64,000 bases of DNA from Adineta ricciae (lineage: Eukaryota > Rotifera > Eurotatoria > Adinetida > Adinetidae): positions 620,001 to 684,000 of the forward strand of contig CAJNOJ010000004.1 of NCBI GenBank assembly GCA_905250025.1, given 5' to 3'. Numbering within the stretch: position 1 is the stretch's first letter; each line of letters starts with the position of its first letter. This document shows, one piece after another, positions 10,679 to 20,977 of the stretch. Made by a program: the position numbers and the translations under genes. The notes below the pieces were generated by a model, which saw only the letters and a list, made by a program, of their open reading frames with translations, searched no databases and was not told the DNA's origin.

Positions 10679-12841
10679 TTACCAACGATAAAATTGCTTG
10701 ATGGGTTCTTGATCGACATCCATATCACAACCAGGAGTCCATTTGGAAAGTTTTGTTAGATTTTTGAAGCCAATCTGTGCTGCTGGACTGTTTAATTGAA
10801 CAGTAAAAAAGTCACATTGGTTAACATCGCCAGTAAACAATGGATCGGCAATGAGACTGTTGTTTTCTTGCCCGGTTTTTTGCCAATCTGTAAATGATAC
10901 TTGTTGTTTTCCGAACAGTAATGTTGTATTATATGGATTGTAGTAAAGATTACTATTGAAAAAGGCAATTGCACCTTGGTCAGATTTATAAGCTGAATGA
11001 TTTCCATTTAGAAATGTATCATAAACGATATTATGTTGAAATGTGAATGATGTATGGTTTTCGGTAAGTCCAATATGAATATCACCATCGGTGCTTGGGT
11101 CGCCAGGATGTGGCGGTGGACTGAGTGAAGCACGTGCAAAGACATTGTTGATAATTGTATTATTAGCACCATAATGTTGAAAAAGTGAAGCCCAACCAGT
11201 GTTATAGACAACATTGTTCGAAACAACGATGTCAGATGTACCTTCATCCAGATAAATGCCCCACATATACATGGCATAGCTAAACACATTCTTAATTACA
11301 TTTCCATGAATGATTGTACCGGGTTGAATACCAAGTGTGTAGATACCACCTTGGTCACAAAGAATATGTTGTCCGATGTTATAGATATAATTACCTTGGA
11401 CTAGAACATTACTGGTATACGATGATGCATAACCCCATTGCCATCCGACTGATATACCGGTGTATCGATGGTGATGAATTAAATTGTCAACAATGGTAAC
11501 ATCGGTTGCTCGATGGCTAATAATTCCTACACCACTGGGGAAAACATTTCCACCGTAACTGACTTCATTCGATAAGATTTGAACAGATGTTGTTGGTGTC
11601 GGTACTGGTGCTATCATTTGTCCAATTCGAATACCACCAGCACCAGTATCAGTTACTAACGAATTGAGTAGATTAATATTACTCGTACCTTCTTTAATCC
11701 ATACTCCATATGAACCCGTATGACTGATTTCTATGTTGGACATGATAATAGATGTTGCATTAGCGATGAACAATGCAGCATAGGTGAGAAAAGAAGCTGC
11801 TTGTGCATCAGCTTGCTGTGTACGATCAATATTCCATGCACTATATTGGATAGCAATATTATCGATGATAACATCTTCGATGGAATTGATTGTATCGTCG
11901 CCAACAAGAGACATCACAGTTTCATTTATCGGTGCGATAATTTCCGATTGATTTGGATCGTATGAACCGTCTGTGGCCAAATAGACAGTTTTTGTTGCGC
12001 TGATAAAACAAAATGTATTTGGAGATGGTGATATACACATATTTTCGACATGAAATCGTCGTTGACCTTGAGCAACCATTGCTCCAATCGGACGGTCGGA
12101 TGGATTTGTAAAGAGAATCGTTCTATTCGCATCAAGTTTATCAATATAATGATGCGAGGTTGTCCAACTATGATAGACAACAACCATGGCATCCGTCAAC
12201 GGCCAAGAGGAATTGAATTGTCCGTCAGCATAATGAAAACCAAATCGTGCTTGATTCGGATCAGATAATGGTGCGTCATACTGCAGATACGTTGATGGAT
12301 CGACAGGAGTACGTGTACGAGGAATACGTTGATTATTAACAAATAACTGATTAATAAACGCCGATGTGGTAACCGTAGCCTGATAGACATTATTACCTAT
12401 GGACGTCCAACCAGTAACTGGTATTCCACCACTAATACTCGCTTTTGACAATAAACGATGTGGATGATTTGGAGAGAGATATTTTCGGTAATAAACAGTA
12501 TCTTTAATATTCATTGTTGTTAATCGGGTGTGACTGTGGATTTTTCGGAAATGAACAGGTGCAGCGTGATAATACGTTGGATACAGATAAATCGTTGTCT
12601 TTTGTGGTGATGAAGCATCTCTGCAATTATAATCATGTTCAATGTGATCGAGTGCTTGTTGAAGTGTCGCATAAGGTCGTGTAAATGAGCCATCCGCGTC
12701 AGAACCGAACAAAGATGGAAATGGAACAACATACAATTCAGTGAAGAAAGTCTTTGTGATGTCCGATGAGCTGCTGTATTCTATATTAATAAATACGATT
12801 GCAAAAAGTACCAGTATGTGTTGAAACATGTTGGTTCCCAT
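10679..12841 (-). CDS. Secreted right-handed parallel beta-helix protein (pectate-lyase-like fold)
   Basis: A single exon encodes 720 residues. A signal peptide (FQHILVLFAIVFINI) is followed by GSDADGSFTRPYATLQQAL, typical of bacterial extracellular beta-helix proteins. From about residue 320 the chain shows repeated short strands (VIIDNIAI, IIMSNIEI, VTIVDNLI, VLVQGNYI, IIHGNVI, IVVSNNVV, TIINNVF), the ladder pattern of a right-handed parallel beta-helix. Such proteins act on polysaccharides as lyases or hydrolases; the substrate cannot be told from sequence. There are many Asn glycosylation sites. With no intron in 2.16 kb and a domain plan familiar from bacteria, it is a candidate for horizontal acquisition (inference). 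Confidence 0.82.
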   Translation of the reverse strand: MGTNMFQHILVLFAIVFINIEYSSSSDITKTFFTELYVVPFPSLFGSDADGSFTRPYATLQQALDHIEHDYNCRDASSPQKTTIYLYPTYYHAAPVHFRKIHSHTRLTTMNIKDTVYYRKYLSPNHPHRLLSKASISGGIPVTGWTSIGNNVYQATVTTSAFINQLFVNNQRIPRTRTPVDPSTYLQYDAPLSDPNQARFGFHYADGQFNSSWPLTDAMVVVYHSWTTSHHYIDKLDANRTILFTNPSDRPIGAMVAQGQRRFHVENMCISPSPNTFCFISATKTVYLATDGSYDPNQSEIIAPINETVMSLVGDDTINSIEDVIIDNIAIQYSAWNIDRTQQADAQAASFLTYAALFIANATSIIMSNIEISHTGSYGVWIKEGTSNINLLNSLVTDTGAGGIRIGQMIAPVPTPTTSVQILSNEVSYGGNVFPSGVGIISHRATDVTIVDNLIHHHRYTGISVGWQWGYASSYTSNVLVQGNYIYNIGQHILCDQGGIYTLGIQPGTIIHGNVIKNVFSYAMYMWGIYLDEGTSDIVVSNNVVYNTGWASLFQHYGANNTIINNVFARASLSPPPHPGDPSTDGDIHIGLTENHTSFTFQHNIVYDTFLNGNHSAYKSDQGAIAFFNSNLYYNPYNTTLLFGKQQVSFTDWQKTGQENNSLIADPLFTGDVNQCDFFTVQLNSPAAQIGFKNLTKLSKWTPGCDMDVDQEPIKQFYRW

Positions 12842-13394
12842 CGAAGAATATCTCTATCTATTTCTTATGATTTTACACAGATTGATAAACTATTTCAGGA
12901 TATAAATAGATGTTGAGAAAAAATGTATATCATCCCATCTGGTTACACGCGTTTTATTCACATCACACCCTCGATAACACTACTATTTTTATTCCTATCT
13001 ATTTATGATTCGATTGCTTTCATATGAGCAAGCAGAAGTTGACATCGAAAAGCTTTGAAATTGTTGAACTATAAATCGATCGTTATCTCACCTTTTATTG
13101 GTGTTATTATCTGTCATTGCACATGACAAAAAAATTTACAAGATTACCTTTCAACGTCAAGCAAAAGCGAAAGGATGTCACAATGCTCGGAAGGTTTGTT
13201 ATTGTTGTTGTTTTTGGTATTCACATTATTTATACATATATCGATACACGTACCTCAACAAACGTTCTCGGACTACTAATATATGCGTGAAATAATCAGT
13301 TCAACATTGGAATTGTTTGTTATAAAAAAAATTGTCTTTATTCTAGCAAATGAGTTTGAACAATGTATAAAAAAAACAGATATATAAAAAAAAC
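12842..13394. other. Intergenic region
   Basis: About 550 AT-rich bases between the start of the beta-helix gene and the 3' end of the nicotinic receptor gene. No coding signal or repeat seen; a 65-codon plus-strand frame (13098-13295) looks like chance. Confidence 0.4.
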
Positions 13395-15504
13395 CTATTG
13401 TAATTTATAGAACGCAGGTGTAGATAAAAGAGTCAATGCAGTGAATAATGCCATGGAAATGGTAAATGCGATCAAACATAGACGATCAATGACCATTGCT
13501 ATGAATCTCCAATCTTGTGACTCGTCATCTAACTTTTCCTCTCGTCGGACATGATGCGTAAGAATGGAGATTTGCGAAAGAATCATTCGCAATTCTGAAC
13601 GAATCATTTCTGTGTCGAGTGAATTAGTTTCTTTAGTTAGATCTGGATGTCGACGTGAAGGTGATGATTTTGCAATTGGAGACGGTGTGAATTGAATAAT
13701 AGAGTCTGAACGATGGATATCTCGATCGTCGATGTTAATGACATTATTCGGTAGAGTTTCGAAAGCGTTACTCAATAATGGTGCAGAAGGAGATCTACAA
13801 TGAGCATTCTCATTTGATCTATCGATAACATTGAGTTGTTTTTCGAATGCAGTCCATCGACAACGGATTCCGTTTAGAGTTAGATCGTATCGAGGGCGTT
13901 TCATACGTAGTAACCACGCCAAGTAATCGCCGATGTATTTGCGAACCTGACCGATACAGAATAGATCGAACAAATGAGTCTGAATGTCATACTTACCCAT
14001 ATAGGCATCCGATGATTCTTTGGACTTCGATAGTGCATAGAAATAACAAAGACGGATGCAACAACCGAGACTGTCGACATGACCATAATGCATAGAAAAT
14101 ATTTAGTAATAATTGGCACAGCAGCTGAACTAGGAGGCATAATTTCTGACATGAGTAAACTGAACATGATCACAGACAGGAGAATTGTTATTTCTAAAAG
14201 AAAACTCCGGTGTGAGAAAAAGACAATTGTTTACTTGAAAGTCTTACGCAGTGTTAGTTTCTCGCCACTGTCAGGTGCTAAGATAAAACCGAGTATTGTC
14301 ATGCAACTAATGAGAAAACAGGGTACTAAAAAGAAGCAATCAATAATGCCAGTACAACAAGATCATCTTCATACCAACGATGTTTGTAAAATAATACAAC
14401 GATCGTCGTCGAATTTGGATGGTATAAAGTACAAACGGGTATAAAGTTGGACAGCAATCATATTTTAAAGCATCATTAACAGCGGTAAAGTCTAAATCAT
14501 ATGGTTCATCAGATGAGAATACAACAGTTAGATGCAATTACTTTCTAAATCCCATTCAGCATTTTTAATATACGCATCCAGTTGACCTTTACTACTTTCA
14601 GCGGTTAGATTGATTCCTGAAAAAGATTGATAGTATAATTTCAGTCAAATATAGTTTTCCACGAGTTATTTACCATCACTATCATGCGTCCATGATCCAA
14701 ATTTCAATGTACAATATTGTGTATCCAATAAAAATAGAAATACAAATGGTAAAAGTTACATAAAATCATAAAATCACTACTTACAAATGGAAATGAAGCA
14801 ATATTAAACGAACAAATCGATTTGAAGATACCGGGTGGAACATACAACACATCACCACTACTCTGTATAACAGCATTCACTCTCATAGTACTATCAAACT
14901 TTTCATCAGCACTAGAAATAAACGCACCGTTTTACTCAATTGTAACTATCGCATCAATAATGATGGTACCTATTGTAGAGAAGAACGTCGGGCGTCCAAA
15001 TTTGAGCACTCGGTAGTCGAACAGTACTAATACCACCGAACTCTTTCGGATCCCACGCTAAATTATAATCATGCCATGTCTAATAAAACAGATATGAAAC
15101 GTAAAACGTAATCAGAAAAAAAGTAGTATGCAAAGACATACAAGAACCAACCATCCACTTATGATAATAACTTCATTTTTGCCGTCCTGTCAATATCAGA
15201 AGATAAGATTATCTTCAAAGAAAGGTAAATGTAATCTCACTTACAAAACTGAGAATTTGTTGTATTGCAAAATTCATACTAACATGTACTGTTTGCGAAT
15301 CATTTTCCACAGGTCGTTCGAGTGGATCATATTGCCGATCGTTTAACAAATATTTCGTCAGACGTCGATGATGATTACCTCCAACTAGAGTTCATCGTAA
15401 TTTCACTACATGAAGAAAAACCTCGTTAACTTACGTATTGGATTGAACAATGAACAAATAATTAGGAAAAAGACAACGAAGATGTGTTGTTGAATCTGTA
15501 TCAT
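13395..15504 (-). CDS. Nicotinic acetylcholine receptor subunit, alpha-type
   Basis: Eleven exons: 15504-15435, 15384-15245, 15186-15142, 15079-14970, 14911-14785, 14725-14674, 14616-14542, 14491-14375, 14325-14248, 14193-13997 and 13946-13395. They give 520 residues in one frame. Exon 1 encodes a signal peptide. The ligand-binding domain has the Cys loop (C, 13 residues including FPFD, C), WTPDVLLYN and FGSWTHD. The adjacent pair in YDCCPTLYP marks an alpha-type subunit. TM2 and the pore end are [14 protein letters not shown]3 leads into [11 protein letters not shown], and TM4 is near the C terminus. It would form acetylcholine-gated cation channels at the cell surface. All introns are 49-62 bases; the one before exon 6 ends in TG rather than AG. 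Confidence 0.93.
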
Positions 15505-16477
15505 CTGTGACGAAAAACAAAATCCTATTTCTTATCCAGCGGACCAGGAACGATAATCTAAAAAGAAACACTTGTTGGATATACGTGTGAAAAATGAGAA
15601 AAAATTGAGGAGATTGTATCGCATTTACATTTGAATAGAATAATAAAGGTAATCTTTTTCTTTCGTATTGAAGTGACAAATGCAAGCGACAACGGATGAT
15701 AGATTTATTAAATAATAAATTATATGTATTCTTTTGTCATGGTCGATTGACGAATATAATCAATATGATAAACAAAACGGTTGTCTCTATCTGAATGATA
15801 ATGTTCTTACTGTTGTGAGAGACATCGTGACTGTGACGATTCGGGGATTTTCTTTGTCTTTGAAGTTTAATATTGGCGTGATTTGAAGTTGAAACCATGT
15901 TTGTACATTATTGACTAAAAATATATTTTTTCGATTTGAATAGAATTATCATAATTAACATTCATGAGAATATGTTTCTTTCCAGATGGTTTACGATTCT
16001 GTACAAACATTTGGTCAATTCCACAGATGCATAAAAATTCGCAAACGTGTTTTACAACAGTTCAATATTAATTCATGATTTGTTCTTTAACCCGCGTCGA
16101 CAATGAGATGTTCTTTTTTAGAAAGATTACTTCGAACAACTTCCGTGATCAATTCGAAGAGAGAGCGTCTTTCTATTAGACACGTCTGTTCCACTCAATG
16201 TACACAGAACGAAAGAAAATCGAACTCAAATACCATTAATTATAGATGATATTATTTGTTTTTGAAGATTTCCTCAATAAAATCAAACACGTCCAGGCGT
16301 CAAAGTACACGTTCCGTTCGATGATAAAATTGTGATAAATTGCCCAAAACTTTCCGTATATGTCCCGTATGCGTCATTAACACATTACGATAATAAATGA
16401 AGCATGAAACTCGGTTTACCTTCATTTCAATCATATATAAACTACACGACGATAAAAATAATTTACACTTAATCACC
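15505..16477. other. Intergenic region between divergent genes
   Basis: Almost 1 kb between the 5' ends of the nicotinic receptor gene (minus) and the ABHD6-like gene (plus). Apart from the TATA-like site next to the latter I see no gene or repeat. Confidence 0.4.
16434..16440 (+). promoter_or_regulatory. TATA-box-like site of the ABHD6-like gene
   Basis: TATATAA lies 38 bases upstream of the start codon at 16478. Placement fits a core promoter with a very short leader; assignment is inferred from position only. Confidence 0.4.
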
Positions 16478-18178
16478 ATGGGAATAATAATGAAAGATTG
16501 GCTTCTTACGCTTTACTATGAGTGAGTAAAATTTGAATACGATATCATTTGTTTTGCTTTCAAACAATCGATTTGTTGAATAGACTTAGTGCTTTCAATG
16601 TTGGAGTAGTAAAACGTACATTAGCAATTGATGATGATGGAAAAACGGCGTTTTGTTATTATGAGAAAGGTAAACCTGTTTCGGGACAAGCGAGCATGGT
16701 TTTTATCCATGGATTTTCATCGAGTAAAGAAGCATGGCTTCCTGTAATAAAAGTAAGACTAAGATGTGTATAGTTACAATGAAATTTACCGAATATTCTA
16801 GTATATTTCTGATGGGTATCATTCGATCTTGATTGATTTACCAAAACATGGCGAAACAGTGGATTCGAAAGACGATCCTCACACGATTGATGACGTTCTT
16901 GATAAACTAAAAATGGTAAATATATTCGGCACGTAGCGAATGTTCGTGACAGTTTTTGAGATTGTACAGCGCCATATGAGAATGTAGATATGATGCATGA
17001 AGGTTTGTTTCTCAAAAAAAGATCGCTGCTGTACTGTAATTTCTTCGTTCTTTGTATAATATTTGGGAAAATATCGTTACGGATTAATATGAAAGTATCT
17101 GAATACAAAAATTACTGTTGATAGTTTAACTGTCACATGGTGACCTGTTAGATTAAGTCGAAAACATCAGAGACGTCGGTAAATAAACGATAGTAGTATC
17201 CAAGCATGATAAGAAATATCGAAATACCATATATAATTCGATAATTCTAAGTGCGAGGAGATAATATGACATTTGGATAACAAGTGCACAAAGAAATAAT
17301 AGAAATTGACATGAAGAAGAGAGAAGTGTTGAAAAAAGGGAGAGAGCAAGGACAAATACTATTGTACATTCTTTTAAATTGTCATCATATTGAATACTTC
17401 TACCATAGTTTCTTGATGCAAAAAAATTAGTCAATCCTATCTACTTAATCGGTGCATCGATCGGAGGTACAATCGTTGCTTTATTTACCATCAAATATCC
17501 GGAATATATCAGTATGATCTGTTTACTTGCACCACCTCGTATGTAATCCGACGCATGTTCGTACCGTTGATATACTGTTCGTTGTAGCGATGAAACAGTA
17601 TGAGAGTGAATTAATTCAACAATTACGGGCTGGCATGGATCATATCGTTTTACCTGCGACAGTGGAAGAATTCTATAGTATGGTCGATTTGTTGACAGTG
17701 AAGAAGGTTCAGGAACCAAAAGCGTTTGTTGATAAATATTTCAAATCGCGATTACGTGTTTTAGAACAACAGAGAGATAGTGAGTTTCTCAGAATGAAAA
17801 TTACACTATTTTTCGAGATTGAATTCATTTTAGTATTGAAATCATTTCTCGAATATGAATATCTTCATCTTGAACAATATTATGATCAATTGAAAACAGT
17901 TCAATGTCCAGCGTTGATACTCTGGGGTCGTCAAGATCAGGTAAGAAAGTATCTTTCAAAAGACAGTAAGTATTTTCAATCGAGTAAACGTTGTTTAGTT
18001 GTGTGTCGTGGAAGCAGCTGGTTATTTCTCCAAGTTAATATCCGATTCTCAAGTCAAAATATTCGATGAATGCGGTCATTTCATACCTTATGAAAAATCA
18101 GAAGAAACAGCTAAGAACATCGTCGAATTCTTAGATGTGCATTCTTATGATATCATTGAAGTTTCAACTGCATTTTAA
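16478..18178 (+). CDS. ABHD6-like monoacylglycerol lipase (alpha/beta hydrolase)
   Basis: Seven exons: 16478-16521, 16584-16752, 16802-16915, 17409-17538, 17588-17779, 17834-17940 and 17999-18178. They encode 311 residues in one frame. The N terminus has a short hydrophobic stretch, then MVFIHGFSSSKEAW (oxyanion region), GASIGG with the nucleophile serine, LILWGRQDQ with the acid, and DECGHF with the histidine: a complete catalytic triad. FLDAKKLVNPIYLIG just before the nucleophile matches the ABHD6 layout. ABHD6 hydrolyses monoacylglycerols, including 2-arachidonoylglycerol, at intracellular membranes; the exact substrate here is inferred. Intron 3 is 493 bases, about ten times the others. 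Confidence 0.88.
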
Positions 18179-18338
18179 AAGAAAACTATTCTTTTCGATT
18201 TCTGTCAATCTATTCAAGCTTTATTTCAAAATTGATTTGCATAAAATGTATATAACCATACGACGAATCATCCTACTATGGATTCACTTTGTCTTTCAAC
18301 AAAAAAGCATCTTTTCGTTCGAGTAAACAAACCGAGCT

Positions 18339-19250
18339 TTACGATAAGTTGTTTAATCGAATATGTGGGATCCAAGGAAAGGGACATTTTGCAAGATCAA
18401 CATTGATTTCATGAGTAATCTTTGTTCGTTCGTTGTACAACTGAATCTTACGTCGATCACAATCAAAAATTAGCTGCATTACATCTCCTTTTTCCATATC
18501 ATTTCGATAATTCTTGTAGTTTGTATTGACAGTCCCATGAAGATAGACGATGTTGTACTTACCCCAACCATAGAACGTCGGATTTCTATATGGATCAGCA
18601 TGATTCGTGGCTTTTTTCGATATAATTCCAATAAAAACTCGACTAGTCGGTTGATATTCCTGGAGTATAAACCGAACTTCATGATTGCCCCATGCGTATT
18701 CATTATAGATAGTTGCCTGTTCCAATGGTTGATTATTATCTGAAGGCTTTCCGATCAATGCAATTTTCCTTATAAATGATGTTAAAGTCTCAACGTGTTC
18801 GATTCGCATGTTCTGTTGTTTGACAAACGATTGTTTCAACTGAGAAAGTCTCTCTGTCCATTCTCGTATATCTTTCTCAAAATAGTTTCCACTATCTCGT
18901 GCGTGTTTCAATTTCTTTTTTAGCAGGATTAAATCTTCTCCGATAGTGTGACTATATCCATGAGCATGTTGTACTAATTGATTGCGAATATTGTTTGCTG
19001 TTTGATGAATTTTATCAATGGATTGTTGTTCCCATTGATCAACTTGTTCCATCAGACTTCGTTGATGTTGATCAGTGGTGTTTTCTGTGAGGTTCTTCTC
19101 TTTAAGAATGATTTCATCGAGTTGTTGTTCAAGAAGGTGTCTATGTTCACTCGTGTGCACTAAACAGAACGTTTCCGAACAGCCGGGACATAGAAATACA
19201 CCAGCTGTTTTGCCGCATGTAATACAACATTGACTTCGATGTGTCGACAT
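18339..19250 (-). CDS. B-box, coiled-coil and SPRY-like protein
   Basis: A single exon encodes 303 residues. An N-terminal B-box-like zinc finger has CITCG, CPGC, CLVH and a later His (residues about 9-40). A long Gln/Glu/Lys-rich coiled coil spans roughly 40-165. The C-terminal half has the pattern YGWGKY, VYLHG, DMEKGDVMQLIFDCDRRKI and CPFPWIPH, which resembles a SPRY/B30.2 core. It recalls TRIM proteins without the RING, so a ubiquitin-ligase activity is not supported. This type of gene is numerous in bdelloids (general knowledge of the group); function unknown. Confidence 0.78.
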   Translation of the reverse strand: MSTHRSQCCITCGKTAGVFLCPGCSETFCLVHTSEHRHLLEQQLDEIILKEKNLTENTTDQHQRSLMEQVDQWEQQSIDKIHQTANNIRNQLVQHAHGYSHTIGEDLILLKKKLKHARDSGNYFEKDIREWTERLSQLKQSFVKQQNMRIEHVETLTSFIRKIALIGKPSDNNQPLEQATIYNEYAWGNHEVRFILQEYQPTSRVFIGIISKKATNHADPYRNPTFYGWGKYNIVYLHGTVNTNYKNYRNDMEKGDVMQLIFDCDRRKIQLYNERTKITHEINVDLAKCPFPWIPHIRLNNLS

Positions 19251-19631
19251 GGAGATTTAATAATTATAAATAACCATTATCATCACCATTGTCATCTTTT
19301 GATAACGCTAGTCTGTGTTCATTCGACATTATTATTGGTTAAAGAAGAATAGATAATATTCGAGAAATTCAGTATTTGGTATAATATTTCTACATCGAAG
19401 TACGCAGTCTCTTCATTTCATATAGATAAGAATTAGATAACATCAGGTGGAGAGAAACATGACAACATCGAATCAATTTCGAAACGTTTTACTGCATCTA
19501 TGAGACACTTCAGATGCACGTTGTCTTGAATTCAAATTTAGTGAAGTATAAGAAATACAGGTGTACTTCAAATGAGCTTGTTAACTAATCGTTAATAATT
19601 TTACTTCTAAAACAAATCAGATCAACGATCG

Positions 19632-20318
19632 TTATAGTTCTTTCTCGATCATTTCCATCTTCGATTCATGATAAACTTGTAGTTTCTCTTCTTGTTCTCT
19701 TTGTAATTGATGAATTTGTGTTCGAAGTGAATAATGTCATTGATACAGAACCTTTACTTGAAAACACAATGCACATGATGCAATCACAAAATTTACAAAT
19801 GGTAAATATTTCTGAACATTGTGACTAGGGGTGTCAGCATTCCCCGTTCCCAAGCGTTCCATTCCTGGGAACGGAACGCATTTTAAACTGTATTATATGA
19901 GATTTTTTTGAACATAGTTAAGTTGCTGACATACAATTATTTACATATTAAGCGAAATGATTACCCGTTCCCGGAACGGAGAATGGGGAACGTGTGCTGG
20001 CGTTCCCATTTCCAGAACGGGGAACGCGATTTGTATTCCCCATTCTTGGAATATGGGAACGCAACAGTGAGACTCCGGAATCTTAAGTATTATCTAATTT
20101 TAGATCGATGCTTGCGTTCCCGTTCCTGAACGGGGAACGCCACTGAATCTTTGGCTGTTTTTACAAGTATAAGTCGCATTTCATTCTTCTGGTGGCTAAT
20201 AAACAACCGGAAGAGGTATATTTTGCAGCGTTCCCCGTTCCTAGAATGGGAACGCAGACTCCGTTCCCGTTCTTTGGAACGGAACGCAAAAGTGACACCC
20301 CTAATTGTGACTCATCAT
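19632..20318 (-). pseudogene. Dead copy of the 73-residue membrane protein gene, split by a hAT element
   Basis: On the minus strand the first codons (ATG ATG AGT CAC AAT) lie at 20318-20304. Then the hAT-type element interrupts, and the rest of the frame continues from 19825 down to TAA at 19634-19632. Compared with the intact copy at 33002-33223, a Trp codon has become TGA at 19739-19737 and 18 bases near the 3' end are deleted in frame. The copy therefore cannot make the protein. Confidence 0.75.
19826..20303. mobile_element. Non-autonomous hAT-type transposon (MITE), 478 bp
   Basis: The ends are TAGGGGTGTCA and TGACACCCCTA, an 11-base perfect terminal inverted repeat of hAT style. The flanks are an exact 8-base duplication, ATTGTGAC, at 19818-19825 and 20304-20311; hAT transposases make 8-base duplications. 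The interior is built of many GGAACGGGAACG/CGTTCCCGTTCC-type motifs in both orientations and has no transposase frame. The empty site is visible in the paralogous copy near 33205-33220, where ATTGTAACTCATC is continuous. Confidence 0.9.
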
Positions 20319-20943
20319 TTTCGTCAAATTCTTTCACAACACATGAGCTTATATTATAGCAAAGAGATTGTATGTTTCTTTTTTTCTTTTCAATTATAAA
20401 TCAAGATTACCTTTGGCATATTTACTCGCATATTCATAAAAATGAATAGAAACACTGGATTGAATGAAATCATGAATAAATCATTCGATATGAAAGATAT
20501 TTATGTACATCTCATGTTGTGTATGTGTACAACGTCGAGTGTATCGTGTTATTTTCGCAAATAAGTGTTGATAAAAGCGAGTATTTGTCAGCCTGGTATT
20601 TTTGAGTATTATCGATAAGAGTGAGAATCATTCAAACCGTTTTCTAATCAGAACAACAAGCGTGAGCAATTGATCGAATGCAAACTTCCAAGGATGCAAT
20701 CATTTTGATGTTATTCTTTGAGAAAGACTTATCGAAGCGGTTAAGAAAAGTATTGTTAATGTTCTTCACCTGTAGTTTTGACACACTTTCGATTACGGTA
20801 GTAATTAAAGTGAAAACAAAGTAAAGTAATGTTGTTTGCCATCTGGAATGAGTAACGATGTGCTGTAAATGTGTTGACTTTGTTTGTGATAGAAAAGCCA
20901 CGTCGAATTCTCATTGCATCATTCTGTGTTGTCATGAAGTGAT

Positions 20944-20953
20944 TATATAAATA
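20944..20953 (+). promoter_or_regulatory. TATA-box-like site of the 903-residue fusion gene
   Basis: TATATAAATA lies 25-34 bases before the ATG at 20978. The position suits a core promoter with a very short leader. Function is inferred from sequence and spacing only. Confidence 0.4.
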
Positions 20954-20977
20954 AAGATTTCTTTTATAGAGTTAATC

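Larger units (their letters stand above)
19251..20977. other. Non-coding region with dead gene copy and transposon; left part of a segmental duplication
   Basis: From about 19597 the sequence is closely similar to 32965 onward, in the same orientation. It holds the pseudogene at 19632-20318, split by the hAT-type element 19826-20303, then the upstream area of the 903-residue gene. I see no other gene here. Confidence 0.6.

Noticed and set aside
17153-17434. Minus-strand open frame within the long intron of the ABHD6-like gene
   Set aside because: Low-complexity hydrophobic sequence with no motif or splice partners; most likely chance in AT-rich intron sequence.
19826-20303. A CRISPR-like or minisatellite array of GGAACGGGAACG units
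   Set aside because: Units are irregular, in both orientations, without spacers of constant length. Terminal inverted repeats and an 8-base target duplication show a hAT-type element.
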